A stretch of 64,000 nucleotides of DNA, from assembly GCA_028689055.1 (NCBI GenBank), contig JAQTWZ010000002.1, positions 9,503 to 73,502 on the forward strand, written 5' to 3'. The position numbers and the translations under genes were made by a program. Shown here one piece after another: positions 36,327-45,830 of this stretch. The stretch comes from Sulfurimonas sp. Its GTDB lineage: Bacteria > Campylobacterota > Campylobacteria > Campylobacterales > Sulfurimonadaceae. How positions within the stretch are numbered: position 1 is the stretch's first letter; each line of letters opens with the position of its first letter. The notes beneath the pieces are model-generated. The model worked only from the letters and a program-made list of their open reading frames with translations. It made no database searches and was not told the DNA's origin.

Positions 36327-36401
36327 TGGGGTGTCGCCAAGCGGTAAGGCACTGGTTTTTGGTACCAGCATCCGGGGGTTCGAATCCCTCTACCCCATCC
36401 A
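36327..36401 (+). tRNA. tRNA-Gln (UUG)
   Basis: 75 nt with encoded CCA. Acceptor TGGGGTG / TACCCCA, anticodon loop TTTTTGGT with UUG, T-arm GGGGGTTCGAATCCCTC. Lies 22 bp after the first initiator tRNA. Confidence 0.95.
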
Positions 36402-36448
36402 CTCTAAATCTAATCCTTATCAGATTATTTTTGTTGCTCCACACATGT

Positions 36449-36525
<77 letters not shown>

Positions 36526-36599
36526 ATTAAAAATTACTAAAGTACAAATCTAATCCTCTAATTCCAAGCAACACCCCTTTTATACGTTTTTAAAAAATT

Positions 36600-37388
36600 C
36601 TATCTCTTGAGGTTGTTGGTAGTTTGTAACATTTCATCACTTGTTGTGATAACTTTTGAGTTTGAATCGTATGCGCGTTGTCCTGTGATAAGGTCGGTGA
36701 GTTCAACAACTAATTCGACATTGCTTAATTCCACAAAACCTTGTCTCAAAACGCCAAGACCATCAACCCCGGGAGTTCCTTCAACAGGTTGTCCTGAACT
36801 GTCTGTTTCTATATAAAGATTATCTCCCATTGAGTGAAGACCTGCCGGATTGATAAAGTTTGTTGTAGAAATTTGACCGATTTGTGTAGCCTGCGTTTGT
36901 CCTGCTTGCACAACCGATACCGTTCCATCCGTACCGATGCTGACATTTGTAGCGTCAGGCGGGATAACAAGTTCTGGGACCATTTTATAGCCGTCACTGT
37001 TTACCATTGTACCGTTATCATCTATCTTAAACGCGCCGTTTCTTGAGTAAACTTCAGTTCCATCAGGAAGTTCCATCTTAAAAAAACCTTTTCCCGTGAT
37101 AGCGATATCAAGTTCGTTGTCCGTCTGCTTGAGACTTCCCTCTGAAAATATTTTGTTGATAGCCGTTGGACGTACACCAAGACCTACTTCTATGCCGGTT
37201 GGACTTTTGGTTACATCACTTGTAGAAGTTCCTGCGTATTCCATCACGTGATACATAAGATCTGCAAACTCTGCGCGCGATTTTTTAAATCCGATAGTAT
37301 TGACGTTGGCGATATTATTGGCCGTAGTATCTATTTGAGTCTGCATCCCGAGCATTCCGGTTGAAGCAGTATAGAGTGATTGCATCAT
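36600..37388 (-). CDS. flgG: Flagellar basal-body distal rod protein FlgG
   Basis: 262 aa. N-terminal rod motif MQSLYTASTGMLGMQTQIDTTANNIANVNT, core ITGKGFFKMELPDG, FlgG-specific C terminus GFVELSNVELVVELTDLITGQRAYDSNSK. Forms the distal rod after export. 25 bp after flgF, transcribed from the sigma-54 promoter before flgF. Two ATGs in tandem at the start; either works. Confidence 0.95.
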   Translation of the reverse strand: MMQSLYTASTGMLGMQTQIDTTANNIANVNTIGFKKSRAEFADLMYHVMEYAGTSTSDVTKSPTGIEVGLGVRPTAINKIFSEGSLKQTDNELDIAITGKGFFKMELPDGTEVYSRNGAFKIDDNGTMVNSDGYKMVPELVIPPDATNVSIGTDGTVSVVQAGQTQATQIGQISTTNFINPAGLHSMGDNLYIETDSSGQPVEGTPGVDGLGVLRQGFVELSNVELVVELTDLITGQRAYDSNSKVITTSDEMLQTTNNLKR

Positions 37389-37413
37389 AAGTTATCCTTT
37401 GAAAATTTTATTT

Positions 37414-38235
37414 TTATGCGCGTTTAGCGAGTTTTTCAATCGCATCGCGGTTCATATCATTCATCTGTGTATCCATAGCTTTTTGATACATACCCACAAG
37501 ACGGTTTGTCTCTATCATCTGCGTCATCATTTTCACTGCGTTTACGTTACTTTTCTCTACAAAACCTTGCACAACAGCACCGTTTTTTTCAACACTTTGT
37601 GCCTGTTCGATATCATCATAAACATAAAGATTATCCCCTTCTTTTTTTATCATAGAGAGATTGTCCGGCTGTACTACAAAAAGTTTTGAAGCAAGTGCCA
37701 TCGTAGCGGTATTGGGTACATTTTTATACATCTGACCGTCTTTATCAACTTCTATCACGGTATCTTCAACGTTAAACGCAATACTTTCATTGGATTGAAA
37801 ATAGTCACTTGGAAGGACTTCATAGCCCTGCTTTGTAACAAGTTTCCCTTCATCGTTAAGAGAAAAAGAACCATCACGAGTGAGTCTCACTCCGTTTGGA
37901 GTTTTGACTGCAAAAAAGAGACCTTCTTTTGAAAGCGCAAAATCAAGAGGATTACTTGTCTTTTGCATACTGCCGACTGAATAATCAGTAAAACTATCCA
38001 CAACCTGCGGTGCACGCGTCATAGCTCTATTGATATATTTTGCAGCATCTTCGGTGTGATTAGCATTTGGAAGCTCATCACGACTCTCTTTATAAAGGCG
38101 CATAAAGTCACCAATGACAAGATTGTCCTCTTTAAAACCGGCTGTATTGATATTTGCAAGGTTGTTCGAGATAGTGTCAAGACGGTTGAACTGAGTCACC
38201 ATTCCTGCAGCTGAACTGTAATAGCCTGTTTGCAT
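37414..38235 (-). CDS. flgF: Flagellar proximal rod protein FlgF (FlgG2-like)
   Basis: 273 aa rod protein: MQTGYYSSAAGMVTQFNRLDTISNNLANINT, core LSKEGLFFAVKTPNG, C-terminal GFVEKSNVNAVKMMTQMIETNRLVGMYQKAM. Longer middle than flgG. In Campylobacter the same neighbour is called flgG2. First gene after the sigma-54 promoter. Confidence 0.9.
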   Translation of the reverse strand: MQTGYYSSAAGMVTQFNRLDTISNNLANINTAGFKEDNLVIGDFMRLYKESRDELPNANHTEDAAKYINRAMTRAPQVVDSFTDYSVGSMQKTSNPLDFALSKEGLFFAVKTPNGVRLTRDGSFSLNDEGKLVTKQGYEVLPSDYFQSNESIAFNVEDTVIEVDKDGQMYKNVPNTATMALASKLFVVQPDNLSMIKKEGDNLYVYDDIEQAQSVEKNGAVVQGFVEKSNVNAVKMMTQMIETNRLVGMYQKAMDTQMNDMNRDAIEKLAKRA

Positions 38236-38269
38236 ATGTCATCCTTGTTTTGGATATTTTTTGTTAAAC

Positions 38270-38286
38270 AGCAAAGAGTGTTCCAA
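38270..38286 (-). promoter_or_regulatory. Sigma-54 (RpoN) promoter of flgF-flgG
   Basis: On the minus strand TTGGAACACTCTTTGCT has GG and GC exactly 10 bp apart and matches the Campylobacter flagellar consensus TTGGAAC-N5-TTGCT. It lies 35 bp before the flgF ATG. Confidence 0.85.
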
Positions 38287-38352
38287 AAAAACAAGTCCAT
38301 TTTCAAATGATAAAAAAAATTAATAAAAAAGCTTAGTTTAATATCATCTGGG

Positions 38353-38358
38353 TATAAT
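38353..38358 (+). promoter_or_regulatory. -10 box of rpoD
   Basis: TATAAT 26 bp before the rpoD ATG, inside GGGTATAATCC, with an AT-rich upstream region and no clear -35. Confidence 0.5.
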
Positions 38359-38384
38359 CCACTCTTCAAAAATCCTTAAAACCT

Positions 38385-40277
38385 ATGGAGCAACCTACAT
38401 ATATGACTGCAAAAGAACTCAATCAAGCCATAGAAAATTTTTTCACAAGTAAAAAATCGAAAGATTGTTCTACTTATGAATCTCTCATCGAACTTTTCGA
38501 CAAACAACCGACATCCGCTCAGGCCAAAGTAATTCACAAACTTATCGTAAAACATAAAGCATGTTTATATACATCTTCTGAGCACGCAAAACTTCTCAAC
38601 GATAGAGAAGCTGAAGCACAACGTGATGCACAAAGAAAAATGATCGAAGATAATGATTCGGACAGTTTTGACATATTAAAAGAACATGAACTTCTTGAAT
38701 GGTCGCGTTCAGATTCTCCCGTGCGTATGTATCTTCGTGAAATGGGACAAATCCCTCTTCTAACAAAAGAAGAAGAGATCGAAATTTCAAAAACCATAGA
38801 ACGCGGGGAAGGCATTATCATTGATGCCATTTGTTCTGTTCCTTATCTAATAGACTTTATTCTTGATTATAAAGATCCTCTTATCAACCGTGAAAGACGT
38901 GTTAAAGAGCTTTTCAAAAGCTTTGAAGACGACAATGAAAACGACGCTGATGACGAAGGTGATGATGAAAATGATGACGAAGGTGAAGAAAAAGAAGGGG
39001 GTGAAAAAAACCTTTCTGCAAAAGATAAAACAAGAGTAGAAAAAGTCTCTACAAGCTTTAAAGCACTTGAAAAAGCAAAAAAAGACTGGACAAAATCTAC
39101 CGAAAAAGCACCAGAAGACCTTGAAGGTGCAGAGATTACAGAAGAGATAGTAAACTATTTCTTAAATCTTACCTTCAAAAAAAGTATCTTAAAAGAGAAA
39201 CTTCTTGAACTTGGACCAACTTCTAAACTTATAAATGAACTTGTAAAAGCAATGGAAACAGCGCTTAAAAGTGATGATGGTTATGATAAAGAACTCCGAA
39301 GACTTGAATATAAACTTCCTCTTTTTAATGCAACACTCAAAGCAAATCACAAAGTTCTTGTTGCAAAGATTAGTGACTTAACCAAAGAAGATATCGCAAA
39401 TATGGTGCCTGAAGCGACTATGGTCAGTACCTATATGGAAATCAAAAAACTTGTTCAAACCAAAGAAGCTTCAAAAAACAGCTTTGATATGGAGCCTGAA
39501 AAACTTGCAGACATCCTTGAGCAAATCAAACGCGGTAAAAATATCTCTGAGATATCCAAAACAAGAATGGCAAAATCAAACCTCAGACTTGTTGTCTCTA
39601 TCGCAAAACGCTACACAAACAGAGGACTTCCTTTCCTTGACCTTATACAAGAAGGGAACATCGGTCTTATGAAAGCCGTTGATAAGTTTGAATACCAAAA
39701 AGGATACAAGTTCTCTACTTATGCAACATGGTGGATTCGTCAAGCTATCTCTCGCGCTATCGCTGATCAGGCAAGAACGATTCGTATCCCGATACATATG
39801 ATAGAGACGATCAACCGTATCAACAAAATCATGCGTAAACACCTTCAAGAACACGGAAAAGAGCCGGATGTCGAGACAATCGCAGAAGAAGTCGGTCTCT
39901 CAGTTGAGAAAGTCAAAAATGTTATCAAAATCACAAAAGAACCTATCTCTCTTGAAGCTCCTATCGGAAGTGAAGAAGATGGTAGATTTGGTGACTTTAT
40001 CGAAGATAAAACATCTGTTTCACCATCGGATGCTATCCTCAAAGATGATTTACGTGTACAAATCGAACACGTTTTGGAGCAACTCAACGAAAGAGAAAAA
40101 GCGGTAATCAAGCTGCGTTTTGGAATCATGGATGATGAGAGTGATAGAACACTTGAAGAGATAGGAAAAGAGCTTAACGTAACACGTGAGCGCGTACGTC
40201 AAATCGAATCAAGCGCTATCAAAAAACTTAAACATCCTAAAGTCGGACGCAAACTTAAAAATTATATAGAAGAATAA
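38385..40277 (+). CDS. rpoD: RNA polymerase primary sigma factor RpoD
   Basis: 630 aa housekeeping sigma-70. Region 1.2 [16 protein letters not shown]; a non-conserved insert with a run of acidic residues (about 185-210, [14 protein letters not shown]...); regions 2.1-2.4 [29 protein letters not shown]; region 3 [14 protein letters not shown]; region 4.2 [16 protein letters not shown]. The 40-aa acidic stretch is longer than usual. The following small gene starts 1 bp after the stop. Confidence 0.97.
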   Translation: MEQPTYMTAKELNQAIENFFTSKKSKDCSTYESLIELFDKQPTSAQAKVIHKLIVKHKACLYTSSEHAKLLNDREAEAQRDAQRKMIEDNDSDSFDILKEHELLEWSRSDSPVRMYLREMGQIPLLTKEEEIEISKTIERGEGIIIDAICSVPYLIDFILDYKDPLINRERRVKELFKSFEDDNENDADDEGDDENDDEGEEKEGGEKNLSAKDKTRVEKVSTSFKALEKAKKDWTKSTEKAPEDLEGAEITEEIVNYFLNLTFKKSILKEKLLELGPTSKLINELVKAMETALKSDDGYDKELRRLEYKLPLFNATLKANHKVLVAKISDLTKEDIANMVPEATMVSTYMEIKKLVQTKEASKNSFDMEPEKLADILEQIKRGKNISEISKTRMAKSNLRLVVSIAKRYTNRGLPFLDLIQEGNIGLMKAVDKFEYQKGYKFSTYATWWIRQAISRAIADQARTIRIPIHMIETINRINKIMRKHLQEHGKEPDVETIAEEVGLSVEKVKNVIKITKEPISLEAPIGSEEDGRFGDFIEDKTSVSPSDAILKDDLRVQIEHVLEQLNEREKAVIKLRFGIMDDESDRTLEEIGKELNVTRERVRQIESSAIKKLKHPKVGRKLKNYIEE

Positions 40278-40278
40278 A

Positions 40279-40974
40279 ATGACATTTGAGCAACAGTGGA
40301 TAGAGTATGACTACAACCCTTTTATACTCTTTAACACCAATGGAAAAATAAACTCCCTCAATGCAGAAGCCCAATTTCTTTTGGGTTTTGCTTCTGTACA
40401 TGAGCTCTTTGAGCTTGCGACTTCTTATGCTAGTGTCAATTTTGGTTTTAAAACAAGTTTTATGGACATCGAGTTTGGAAGATACAAGTTTTTTGGTATC
40501 ACCGTAGGTTATGAAGATGAAGAACAGATAGGGCTCAAACTCTATCAAGCACCTGTTTTCAAAATAACAAATCCTAAGACAAACGATGGAGAGCTTACCA
40601 ATATATATACGCTTATAGATTTGTGTATCGCAACAAACTCTATCAATAGCAAGATTAATTTTGTCAAAGATTTTGACCCGACAATACCGAGTGTTTTACT
40701 CAATTCCAATAAAATTATCAAAATTCTCAATAAGATGTATGATTGTTTTAAAGAAAACGAGAAGATTTTTACAAAAGTTTATTACAGAATTGGTGAGCAT
40801 ATAAAGTTTGAAGGAAAGAAATATAGTATATTTTCTATAGAAATTACTTCAAGCATACTCAATAAAAGTAAACTCCAAGAACTCAAACACTTTGTTGAAG
40901 AGAGCGGTTATTATATCGAAGTACAAAACGCAGTCACAATCAATATTCCTATGATCATGAGCAAAGAGATTTAA
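40279..40974 (+). CDS. Hypothetical PAS-like protein, 231 aa
   Basis: Not recognised. The N terminus (YNPFILFNTNGKINSLNAEAQFLLG) has the shape of a PAS domain, as in sensor kinases of this phylum; the rest resembles a degenerate dimerisation/ATPase region without H, N or G boxes. It may be a decayed or specialised kinase-like sensor. Coupled to rpoD (1 bp gap), so expression follows the primary sigma factor. No signal peptide or membrane segment. It converges on the membrane-protein gene with a 4-bp overlap. Confidence 0.65.
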   Translation: MTFEQQWIEYDYNPFILFNTNGKINSLNAEAQFLLGFASVHELFELATSYASVNFGFKTSFMDIEFGRYKFFGITVGYEDEEQIGLKLYQAPVFKITNPKTNDGELTNIYTLIDLCIATNSINSKINFVKDFDPTIPSVLLNSNKIIKILNKMYDCFKENEKIFTKVYYRIGEHIKFEGKKYSIFSIEITSSILNKSKLQELKHFVEESGYYIEVQNAVTINIPMIMSKEI

Positions 40975-41480
40975 CTTAAAATCTCTTTCGCACTCAAATA
41001 TCCTATAATCATCCCCGGTAATAAAGAACCAAGATAGACCGGCACATCTAAAACATTATTATTTTTAAGCGCAATAAATCCAAGTACCAAAAAAACATAA
41101 GGCACAAGCCGAAACGCAGAAACACTGCCTCTGGCTCCATATTTTGCACTGCTTAGTGAAAATGTTTTTATCTTTTTCTTTTCTTCTTTTACTATTTCTC
41201 GCAGGTCAAGTTCTTCATAAGGCGCTTCATTAAGAGGTGTCTCGTCATAGAGCTCATGTGGGTCTTCTATCTCATCTAGCAAATCTCTTTTTTCTTCTAT
41301 CTGATTGTTATCTATCTGCGTTTGGATCATCTTTTTGTATGCGAACATAGAACCAAACATAATAAACGCAGCGCTCATGAAGGCAACTTGCAGATTGATA
41401 TAAAACTCAAAAGATATCAGATTTGTAAGCAGTATCAGGAGTTCGGATATCCCAAGAAAACTAATAGCTTTTTTCACCAT
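40971..41480 (-). CDS. Membrane protein of unknown function
   Basis: Start reset from 41498 to the ATG at 41480 (GAGGA 4 nt upstream), within the end of the atpZ-like gene; 169 aa. Two membrane helices at residues 10-45 (FLGISELLILLTNLISF and an adjacent segment), a charged cytosolic stretch of 70 aa rich in Glu/Asp/Lys, and two helices near the C terminus (VPYVFLVLGFIAL and LGSLLPGMIIGYLSA). Not identified. Overlap with the upstream gene suggests a role linked to AtpZ or hemL expression. Confidence 0.65.
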   Translation of the reverse strand: MVKKAISFLGISELLILLTNLISFEFYINLQVAFMSAAFIMFGSMFAYKKMIQTQIDNNQIEEKRDLLDEIEDPHELYDETPLNEAPYEELDLREIVKEEKKKIKTFSLSSAKYGARGSVSAFRLVPYVFLVLGFIALKNNNVLDVPVYLGSLLPGMIIGYLSAKEILS

Positions 41481-41781
41481 AGTCCTCATCGTCATCATTA
41501 TCTTCGAGCTGTTTTTTCATCGCGTAACGAGGCTCTTTTGCCAACTCTTGCATCGCTTTGTATTGTTTTGAATAGGCTTTGTAAACATTTAAAATGGCAG
41601 CCGCAATACCGATAAAAACACCGACCCATAAAAGCCAGCCTATCCCCGTAAGGTTACGAAGCAAAAAACCTATTCCCACACCCATGAGAACAGCGACAAC
41701 CATAGAAATCCCCAAAGAAAGGCTATCAGCTGCTTCGATGATAGGTTTTATTCTCGGTTTTTTTTCTTCTTGTTCAGCCAT
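41461..41781 (-). CDS. AtpZ/AtpI-family protein
   Basis: Start placed at the ATG at 41781 with AAGGAG 7 nt upstream; 106 aa. Hairpin of two membrane helices with [20 protein letters not shown] and [19 protein letters not shown], the pattern of AtpZ/AtpI, small proteins found with F-type ATP synthase that may help c-ring assembly or Mg transport. Here it is apart from an atp operon, overlapping hemL by 8 bp (ATGGCTGA). Confidence 0.75.
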   Translation of the reverse strand: MAEQEEKKPRIKPIIEAADSLSLGISMVVAVLMGVGIGFLLRNLTGIGWLLWVGVFIGIAAAILNVYKAYSKQYKAMQELAKEPRYAMKKQLEDNDDDEDYGEKSY

Positions 41782-43066
41782 TTGTGATCTCCTTAAATAC
41801 TTTTTCACTCGCTTTGATGGTATCTTCTATCATCGCGTCGGTTGTAGCCGTAGAGATAAAACCTGTCTCATAAAGTGAACAAGCAAAATAAAAACCTTCA
41901 TGAAGCATTTTTGAGTGAAACTTTGCAAAAAGCTCTGCATCGGAATTGCATGCATCAGCGAAGTTTTTGACCGGTTGTTCGTTGAAGAAAAAGCCAAACA
42001 TACTGCCTCGCACATCTATTTGCATCGTAATACCGCAAGCCTTTGCAGCAGCTTGCATCCCTTCTACAAGTCTTCTTCCCCGTGCTTCAAGAACTGCCAT
42101 AACTCTTGCGTTTTCTCTGAGTTTTGTCAGTGCCGCAAGACCTGCCGCCATTGCTACAGGATTGCCGCTGAGTGTCCCTGCTTGATACACTGGACCCTCA
42201 GGTGAGAGCATCGACATAATCTCTTTTCTTGCGCCAAAAGCACCGACAGGCATACCGCCGCCGATAACTTTTCCAAGCGTCACTATATCAGGTTTTGTGC
42301 CTGTAATAGACTCAGCACCGTTTATAGAAGCACGAAAACCGCTCATGACTTCATCAAAAATAAGAAGTGTGCCGTGTGCATCACAAAGTTTTCTAAGCTC
42401 CGCCAAAAACTCTTTATCAGCAGGAACAAGTCCCATATTTCCGGCAATAGGCTCGATAATAACACAGGCAATATCTTTTGAGTCCGCAAAACATTTTTTG
42501 ACACTCTCTATATTGTTATACTCTGCTAGAAGTGTATGTTTTGTAAAATCAGCCGGAACACCCGGAGAACTTGGATTGCCAAATGTTGCGGCACCGCTTC
42601 CTGCTTGCACTAAAAGCGCATCACTGTGTCCGTGGTAACAACCCGTAAACTTCACAATATCATCACGTCCAGTATAGCCACGGGCAAGACGGATAGCGCT
42701 CATGACGGCTTCCGTTCCACTGCTTACAAAACGTACTTTTTCTATAGAATCGAAAAAAGAAATGACCAATTTTGCAAGCTGCGTTTCTGCTTCTGTTGGA
42801 GCTCCGAAACTTAGACCGTGTTTCACTGCGTTTATGACTGCGTTTTCTATACTTTCATCCCTGTGACCAAAGATTAGCGGTCCCCAACTTTGCACAAAAT
42901 CCACATATTTGTTGCCATCAATATCTGTAAGATATGCGCCCTCACCTTCAGCGATAAAAAGAGGCGTGCCTCCTACGCTTTTAAATGCTCTTACAGGAGA
43001 GTTTACTCCGCCTGGAATCAAGCTCTGTGCTTCTTCAAATGCTTTTATTGACGCTTCTGTACTCAT
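41774..43066 (-). CDS. hemL: Glutamate-1-semialdehyde 2,1-aminomutase
   Basis: PLP enzyme making 5-aminolevulinate for haem. 430 aa: [67 protein letters not shown] and PLP-lysine motif [15 protein letters not shown]. Directly before the AtpZ-like gene (8-bp overlap). In C. jejuni hemL lies in the same region as folD and lepB, as here. Confidence 0.97.
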   Translation of the reverse strand: MSTEASIKAFEEAQSLIPGGVNSPVRAFKSVGGTPLFIAEGEGAYLTDIDGNKYVDFVQSWGPLIFGHRDESIENAVINAVKHGLSFGAPTEAETQLAKLVISFFDSIEKVRFVSSGTEAVMSAIRLARGYTGRDDIVKFTGCYHGHSDALLVQAGSGAATFGNPSSPGVPADFTKHTLLAEYNNIESVKKCFADSKDIACVIIEPIAGNMGLVPADKEFLAELRKLCDAHGTLLIFDEVMSGFRASINGAESITGTKPDIVTLGKVIGGGMPVGAFGARKEIMSMLSPEGPVYQAGTLSGNPVAMAAGLAALTKLRENARVMAVLEARGRRLVEGMQAAAKACGITMQIDVRGSMFGFFFNEQPVKNFADACNSDAELFAKFHSKMLHEGFYFACSLYETGFISTATTDAMIEDTIKASEKVFKEITNG

Positions 43067-43125
43067 GATTAAACCTTCTAAATATTTTTATTATTATAGC
43101 AAAGTAGGATTAATTTTTATTGGCT

Positions 43126-43131
43126 ATAATT
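43126..43131 (+). promoter_or_regulatory. -10 box for the TonB-like gene
   Basis: TATAAT 27 bp before the proposed TTG start, between divergent hemL and the TonB-like gene; no clear -35. Confidence 0.4.
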
Positions 43132-43157
43132 CCGAAAATATATACTTTGGAAAATAC

Positions 43158-44048
43158 TTGAGCAGATCCTCCTTCGCACTTTTTGTTGCACTCCTTATCC
43201 ATCTTGTTTTACTGCTTCTTTTTTGGATTTTGGGAATGACTGCTGTAAACATGAAAAAAGAGCAGCCAAAAGAGGAAGAAAAAAAGATAAAAATCTCTCT
43301 CAAAGAGATGCCAAAGAAGCACACAGAATCAGGGCTTCCAAAGACTCAGCCGATACAAGAGCCGATGCCTATCGCGCCACCAATGCCAAAAGGCTCTCAG
43401 CTCAAAGAAGTCTCGCAACAAACACCTGTAAAATATGAACCAAAACAACAAGCAAAACAGCCAAAACTCAATAAAGAACTAAAACCAAATAAAGAAAAAC
43501 CCGTAGAACAGCCAAAAACAGAACCTCTTCCGCCTGAAAAACCTTATATTCCTCTTGAAGAGATCCAGCCAAAAAAAGAGACACCAAAAAAAGAAAAAAA
43601 GAAAGAAGAGTCTCTCTTTGATATCCTCTCTCAAGATAAATCCGCGCAAGAAGAACCAAAAAAAGAGACAAAAACGGCTTCAGGAGGTAATATATTCCAA
43701 AACATCCAAGAGCTCTACGGAGATGAATTTGGCAAGATGACTCCAGGACAACAGCAATATCTCATAGACAATCAAGAAGTCATGAGACGCATAACGCAAC
43801 AAGTCCTAACCCGTGTAGCACGCGTAAATATCAAAGAAAATTTTAATGTCAACAAAACAAATATCATTGAGTTTTATCTGCATCCAAACGGAGATATGAC
43901 GGATTTCAGATTTATCAAAAAAACAGGTTATTATGTACTTGATGACACAACAAAAGAGACGATAGAATATGCGTACAGCAGATATCCGAGACCTAAAGAG
44001 AAGATTCTTATACGCTACAATGTTTTTTACAACCTCGCGGCTTATTAA
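43158..44048 (+). CDS. TonB/TolA-like energy-transducer protein
   Basis: The track start (42909) lies inside hemL; the TTG at 43158 fits better, giving 297 aa with one N-terminal membrane helix (FALFVALLIHLVLLLLFWIL). A long periplasmic stretch rich in Pro, Lys, Glu and Gln follows (PKQQAKQPKLNKELKPNK), then a TonB-type C-terminal domain ending KTGYYVLDDTTKETIEYAYSRYPRP. It couples inner-membrane energy to outer-membrane receptors or acts in the Tol system; no exbB/exbD or tolQR lies beside it, so the partner motor is elsewhere. Followed immediately by repeat element copy B. Confidence 0.8.
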   Translation: MSRSSFALFVALLIHLVLLLLFWILGMTAVNMKKEQPKEEEKKIKISLKEMPKKHTESGLPKTQPIQEPMPIAPPMPKGSQLKEVSQQTPVKYEPKQQAKQPKLNKELKPNKEKPVEQPKTEPLPPEKPYIPLEEIQPKKETPKKEKKKEESLFDILSQDKSAQEEPKKETKTASGGNIFQNIQELYGDEFGKMTPGQQQYLIDNQEVMRRITQQVLTRVARVNIKENFNVNKTNIIEFYLHPNGDMTDFRFIKKTGYYVLDDTTKETIEYAYSRYPRPKEKILIRYNVFYNLAAY

Positions 44049-44190
44049 CTAATATTACATACCCAAACGAACAAGTCCGTTTGGGCAGGAGGGACTCAAG
44101 TCCCTTCCAACCCCCTAAAGCTTCGAAAAACTATGTTTTTCGAGAATTACAAGGTGTTTTAGACACTTCATGTAAAAATGCGTCAGGTCA
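44047..44190 (+). repeat. Repeated intergenic hairpin element, copy B
   Basis: Shares with copy A the order of hairpins and a 60-bp block with one mismatch. Hairpin 1 here is CCCAAACG/CGTTTGGG: two stem positions differ from copy A, and both sides changed so that pairing is kept. Hairpin 3 is identical. The terminal inverted repeats are eroded (TAATATTACATAC / ATGCGTCAGGTCA). It starts at the stop codon of the TonB-like gene. Confidence 0.75.
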
Positions 44191-44232
44191 GCAACTAATA
44201 ATTTCATACCCAAACGAACAAGTCCGTTTGAG
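44191..44232 (+). repeat. Partial tandem copy of the element (hairpin 1 only)
   Basis: GCAACTAATAATTTCATACC then CCCAAACG...CGTTTGAG repeats the start and first hairpin of copy B with one stem mismatch, then runs into the stop codon region of the citrate-lyase-like gene. Likely a remnant of tandem duplication or misaligned recombination. Confidence 0.65.
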
Positions 44233-44234
44233 TG

Positions 44235-45167
44235 CTAAATCTCTTCCAAAAGCGCCAAGGCGCCTTTGTATATCGGCTCATCAATAAAACCATATTCTTC
44301 ATCCACAAAACCCGTTATACCCATTTCTTGATGCATCTCAAAGAGTTTTATGATGATTTTTGCTCTATTGATCTGCGCCTCTTCATTGACAAAAATCAGA
44401 TTCACCATCTCAACTTGTTTAGGTGATATACACCCTTTGGCATCATATCCCATCCCTTTTTCCAAAGAGACCCATTTACCGAACTCTACTAGATTCGTAA
44501 AGTCTTGATAAACAAATGAAACAGGTTTTACACCCATAGATTTACAGGTAATCAAAAAGTGTGAAAGCATATAAAGCATCGTAGGATTATGGCGTTCGAT
44601 AAGATGATGAGAGAGTTTCATATCTGCAAAAAGATCCAAAATACCAAGATAAAAAGTCGTAACTTGTTTGCTTAAAGCCAAAGAAGAGAGATGATGCCAA
44701 GCTTCAGCTGTTTCTATAGAAAGATGCAGTTGTGTGTCTTCATTTAGGAGTGCCAAGACATTTCTTACTTGTTGCACGCTTCGTATTTTTGGGACTCTGA
44801 TAGCATCAGGCATATACTGATTAAGATACGTAATCTCTTCATAACCGCCTGCATCAAGAGCATTCACACGTACGACAAGTTTTTTGTCTGATTTTTGATG
44901 TAAAGATAAAAATATGGCACACAATACAAGTGCAAAAGGTTTTTCTTCTTTACTGACACCGTCTTCAAGATTGAGCATAATACAATCCGCTTCGAGACTC
45001 TCTATCTTAGAGAGGTGCTTGATATTATTACATGAGAGCATGAGCACCGATGAAAAATTATTTTTGCTATTGATACTTCTTACTCTTGGTATTGCCAACG
45101 CATCAAGAGCCTTTAAATCTCTATTTGCGTAAGCTTCTTCTATTTTTTCAAAAAAATTATTTTGCAT
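44235..45167 (-). CDS. HpcH/HpaI aldolase / citrate lyase beta-like protein
   Basis: 310 aa TIM-barrel of the CitE-like family: SVLMLSCNNIKHLSKI, DCIMLNLEDGVS (Asp/Glu near the metal), LVVRVNALD, IRVPKIRS, LHLSIETAEAW with the metal Glu, and FYLGILDLFADM. CitE-like proteins cleave malyl- or citramalyl-CoA; no CitD/CitF partners are present, so it is the stand-alone type. The substrate is unknown. The ATG lies 11 bp inside the upstream cytochrome gene, so the two are coupled. Confidence 0.8.
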   Translation of the reverse strand: MQNNFFEKIEEAYANRDLKALDALAIPRVRSINSKNNFSSVLMLSCNNIKHLSKIESLEADCIMLNLEDGVSKEEKPFALVLCAIFLSLHQKSDKKLVVRVNALDAGGYEEITYLNQYMPDAIRVPKIRSVQQVRNVLALLNEDTQLHLSIETAEAWHHLSSLALSKQVTTFYLGILDLFADMKLSHHLIERHNPTMLYMLSHFLITCKSMGVKPVSFVYQDFTNLVEFGKWVSLEKGMGYDAKGCISPKQVEMVNLIFVNEEAQINRAKIIIKLFEMHQEMGITGFVDEEYGFIDEPIYKGALALLEEI

Positions 45168-45768
45168 TTTTAGCCTCTGTTGCTTCTTTAAACAATGCGT
45201 TAATATCGATTGTTTCGTCAGGTTTTGTTATTTCTTTTGGTTCTTCTACGACATCTTCTACTTTTTGAGTTTTGTTCTCTTCTTTTGACTTTTCGAGAAC
45301 TTTTTCTACTTTTAAAGGTTCGCTAACTTTTTTTGTTTCTTGAACGTTTTTTGTGTTTTGTGCTCTTTTAATTTCTTCTGCTTTTTGTGCTTCTTTTGCT
45401 TTTTGTGCTTCTTGCGCTTCTTTTAATGCCTGTGCTTTTTTTAGCTTATCTGCATTGAGATAAAAATAGAGCGCACTAATCTCTTTTGGGGTTAAAAAGT
45501 AACGGGGCATACTATCTATTCTGCTGTTGAGTGCCTTATAAAACGCAGCATATTCGAGATTGTTTATCGCAGAACCGGCAAAACTTTTTTCTACCTTTTT
45601 ATGTATATATTTTGCTACGACTCTGCCCTCACCCTTATCCCCATGACAGTGCTGACAGCCTATGCCTCTAGGGTTTTTATAGAGCTGCGCTGCATACTCT
45701 TCTTGCGTTATAAAACTGCTCTGGGCATACAAAAAAAGTGGTAAAAGTAAAAAAAGTATATATTTCAT
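45157..45768 (-). CDS. Periplasmic c-type cytochrome with long charged tail
   Basis: 203 aa with signal peptide (ILFLLLPLFLYAQS). One class I haem site CQHCH at residues about 38-42, and MPRYFLTPKEISALYFYL near 90 giving the Met ligand. The last 90 aa are a Lys/Glu/Ala helix (KEAQKAKEAQKAEEIKRA), an unusual addition that may span the periplasm or dimerise. In Campylobacter a periplasmic protein gene also sits between hemL and folD. Electron partner unknown. Confidence 0.85.
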   Translation of the reverse strand: MKYILFLLLPLFLYAQSSFITQEEYAAQLYKNPRGIGCQHCHGDKGEGRVVAKYIHKKVEKSFAGSAINNLEYAAFYKALNSRIDSMPRYFLTPKEISALYFYLNADKLKKAQALKEAQEAQKAKEAQKAEEIKRAQNTKNVQETKKVSEPLKVEKVLEKSKEENKTQKVEDVVEEPKEITKPDETIDINALFKEATEAKNAK

Positions 45769-45800
45769 CTCAAAGCGACCTTTTATTATTTTGACGGTAT

Positions 45801-45806
45801 TATAAT
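45801..45806 (+). promoter_or_regulatory. -10 box for folD
   Basis: TATAAT 25 bp before the folD ATG in a 62-bp divergent gap; no matching -35. Confidence 0.4.
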
Positions 45807-45830
45807 AGAAATATTATTTATGGGGTTTAA

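Noticed and set aside
42909-43157. Upstream extension of the TonB-like ORF
   Set aside because: This part is antisense to hemL and encodes no family motif; the membrane helix starts after the TTG at 43158.
44081-44287. 68-aa ORF inside repeat copy B
   Set aside because: The frame follows the repeat element and is not kept in copy A, where a stop ends it early; the conserved feature is base pairing rather than protein.
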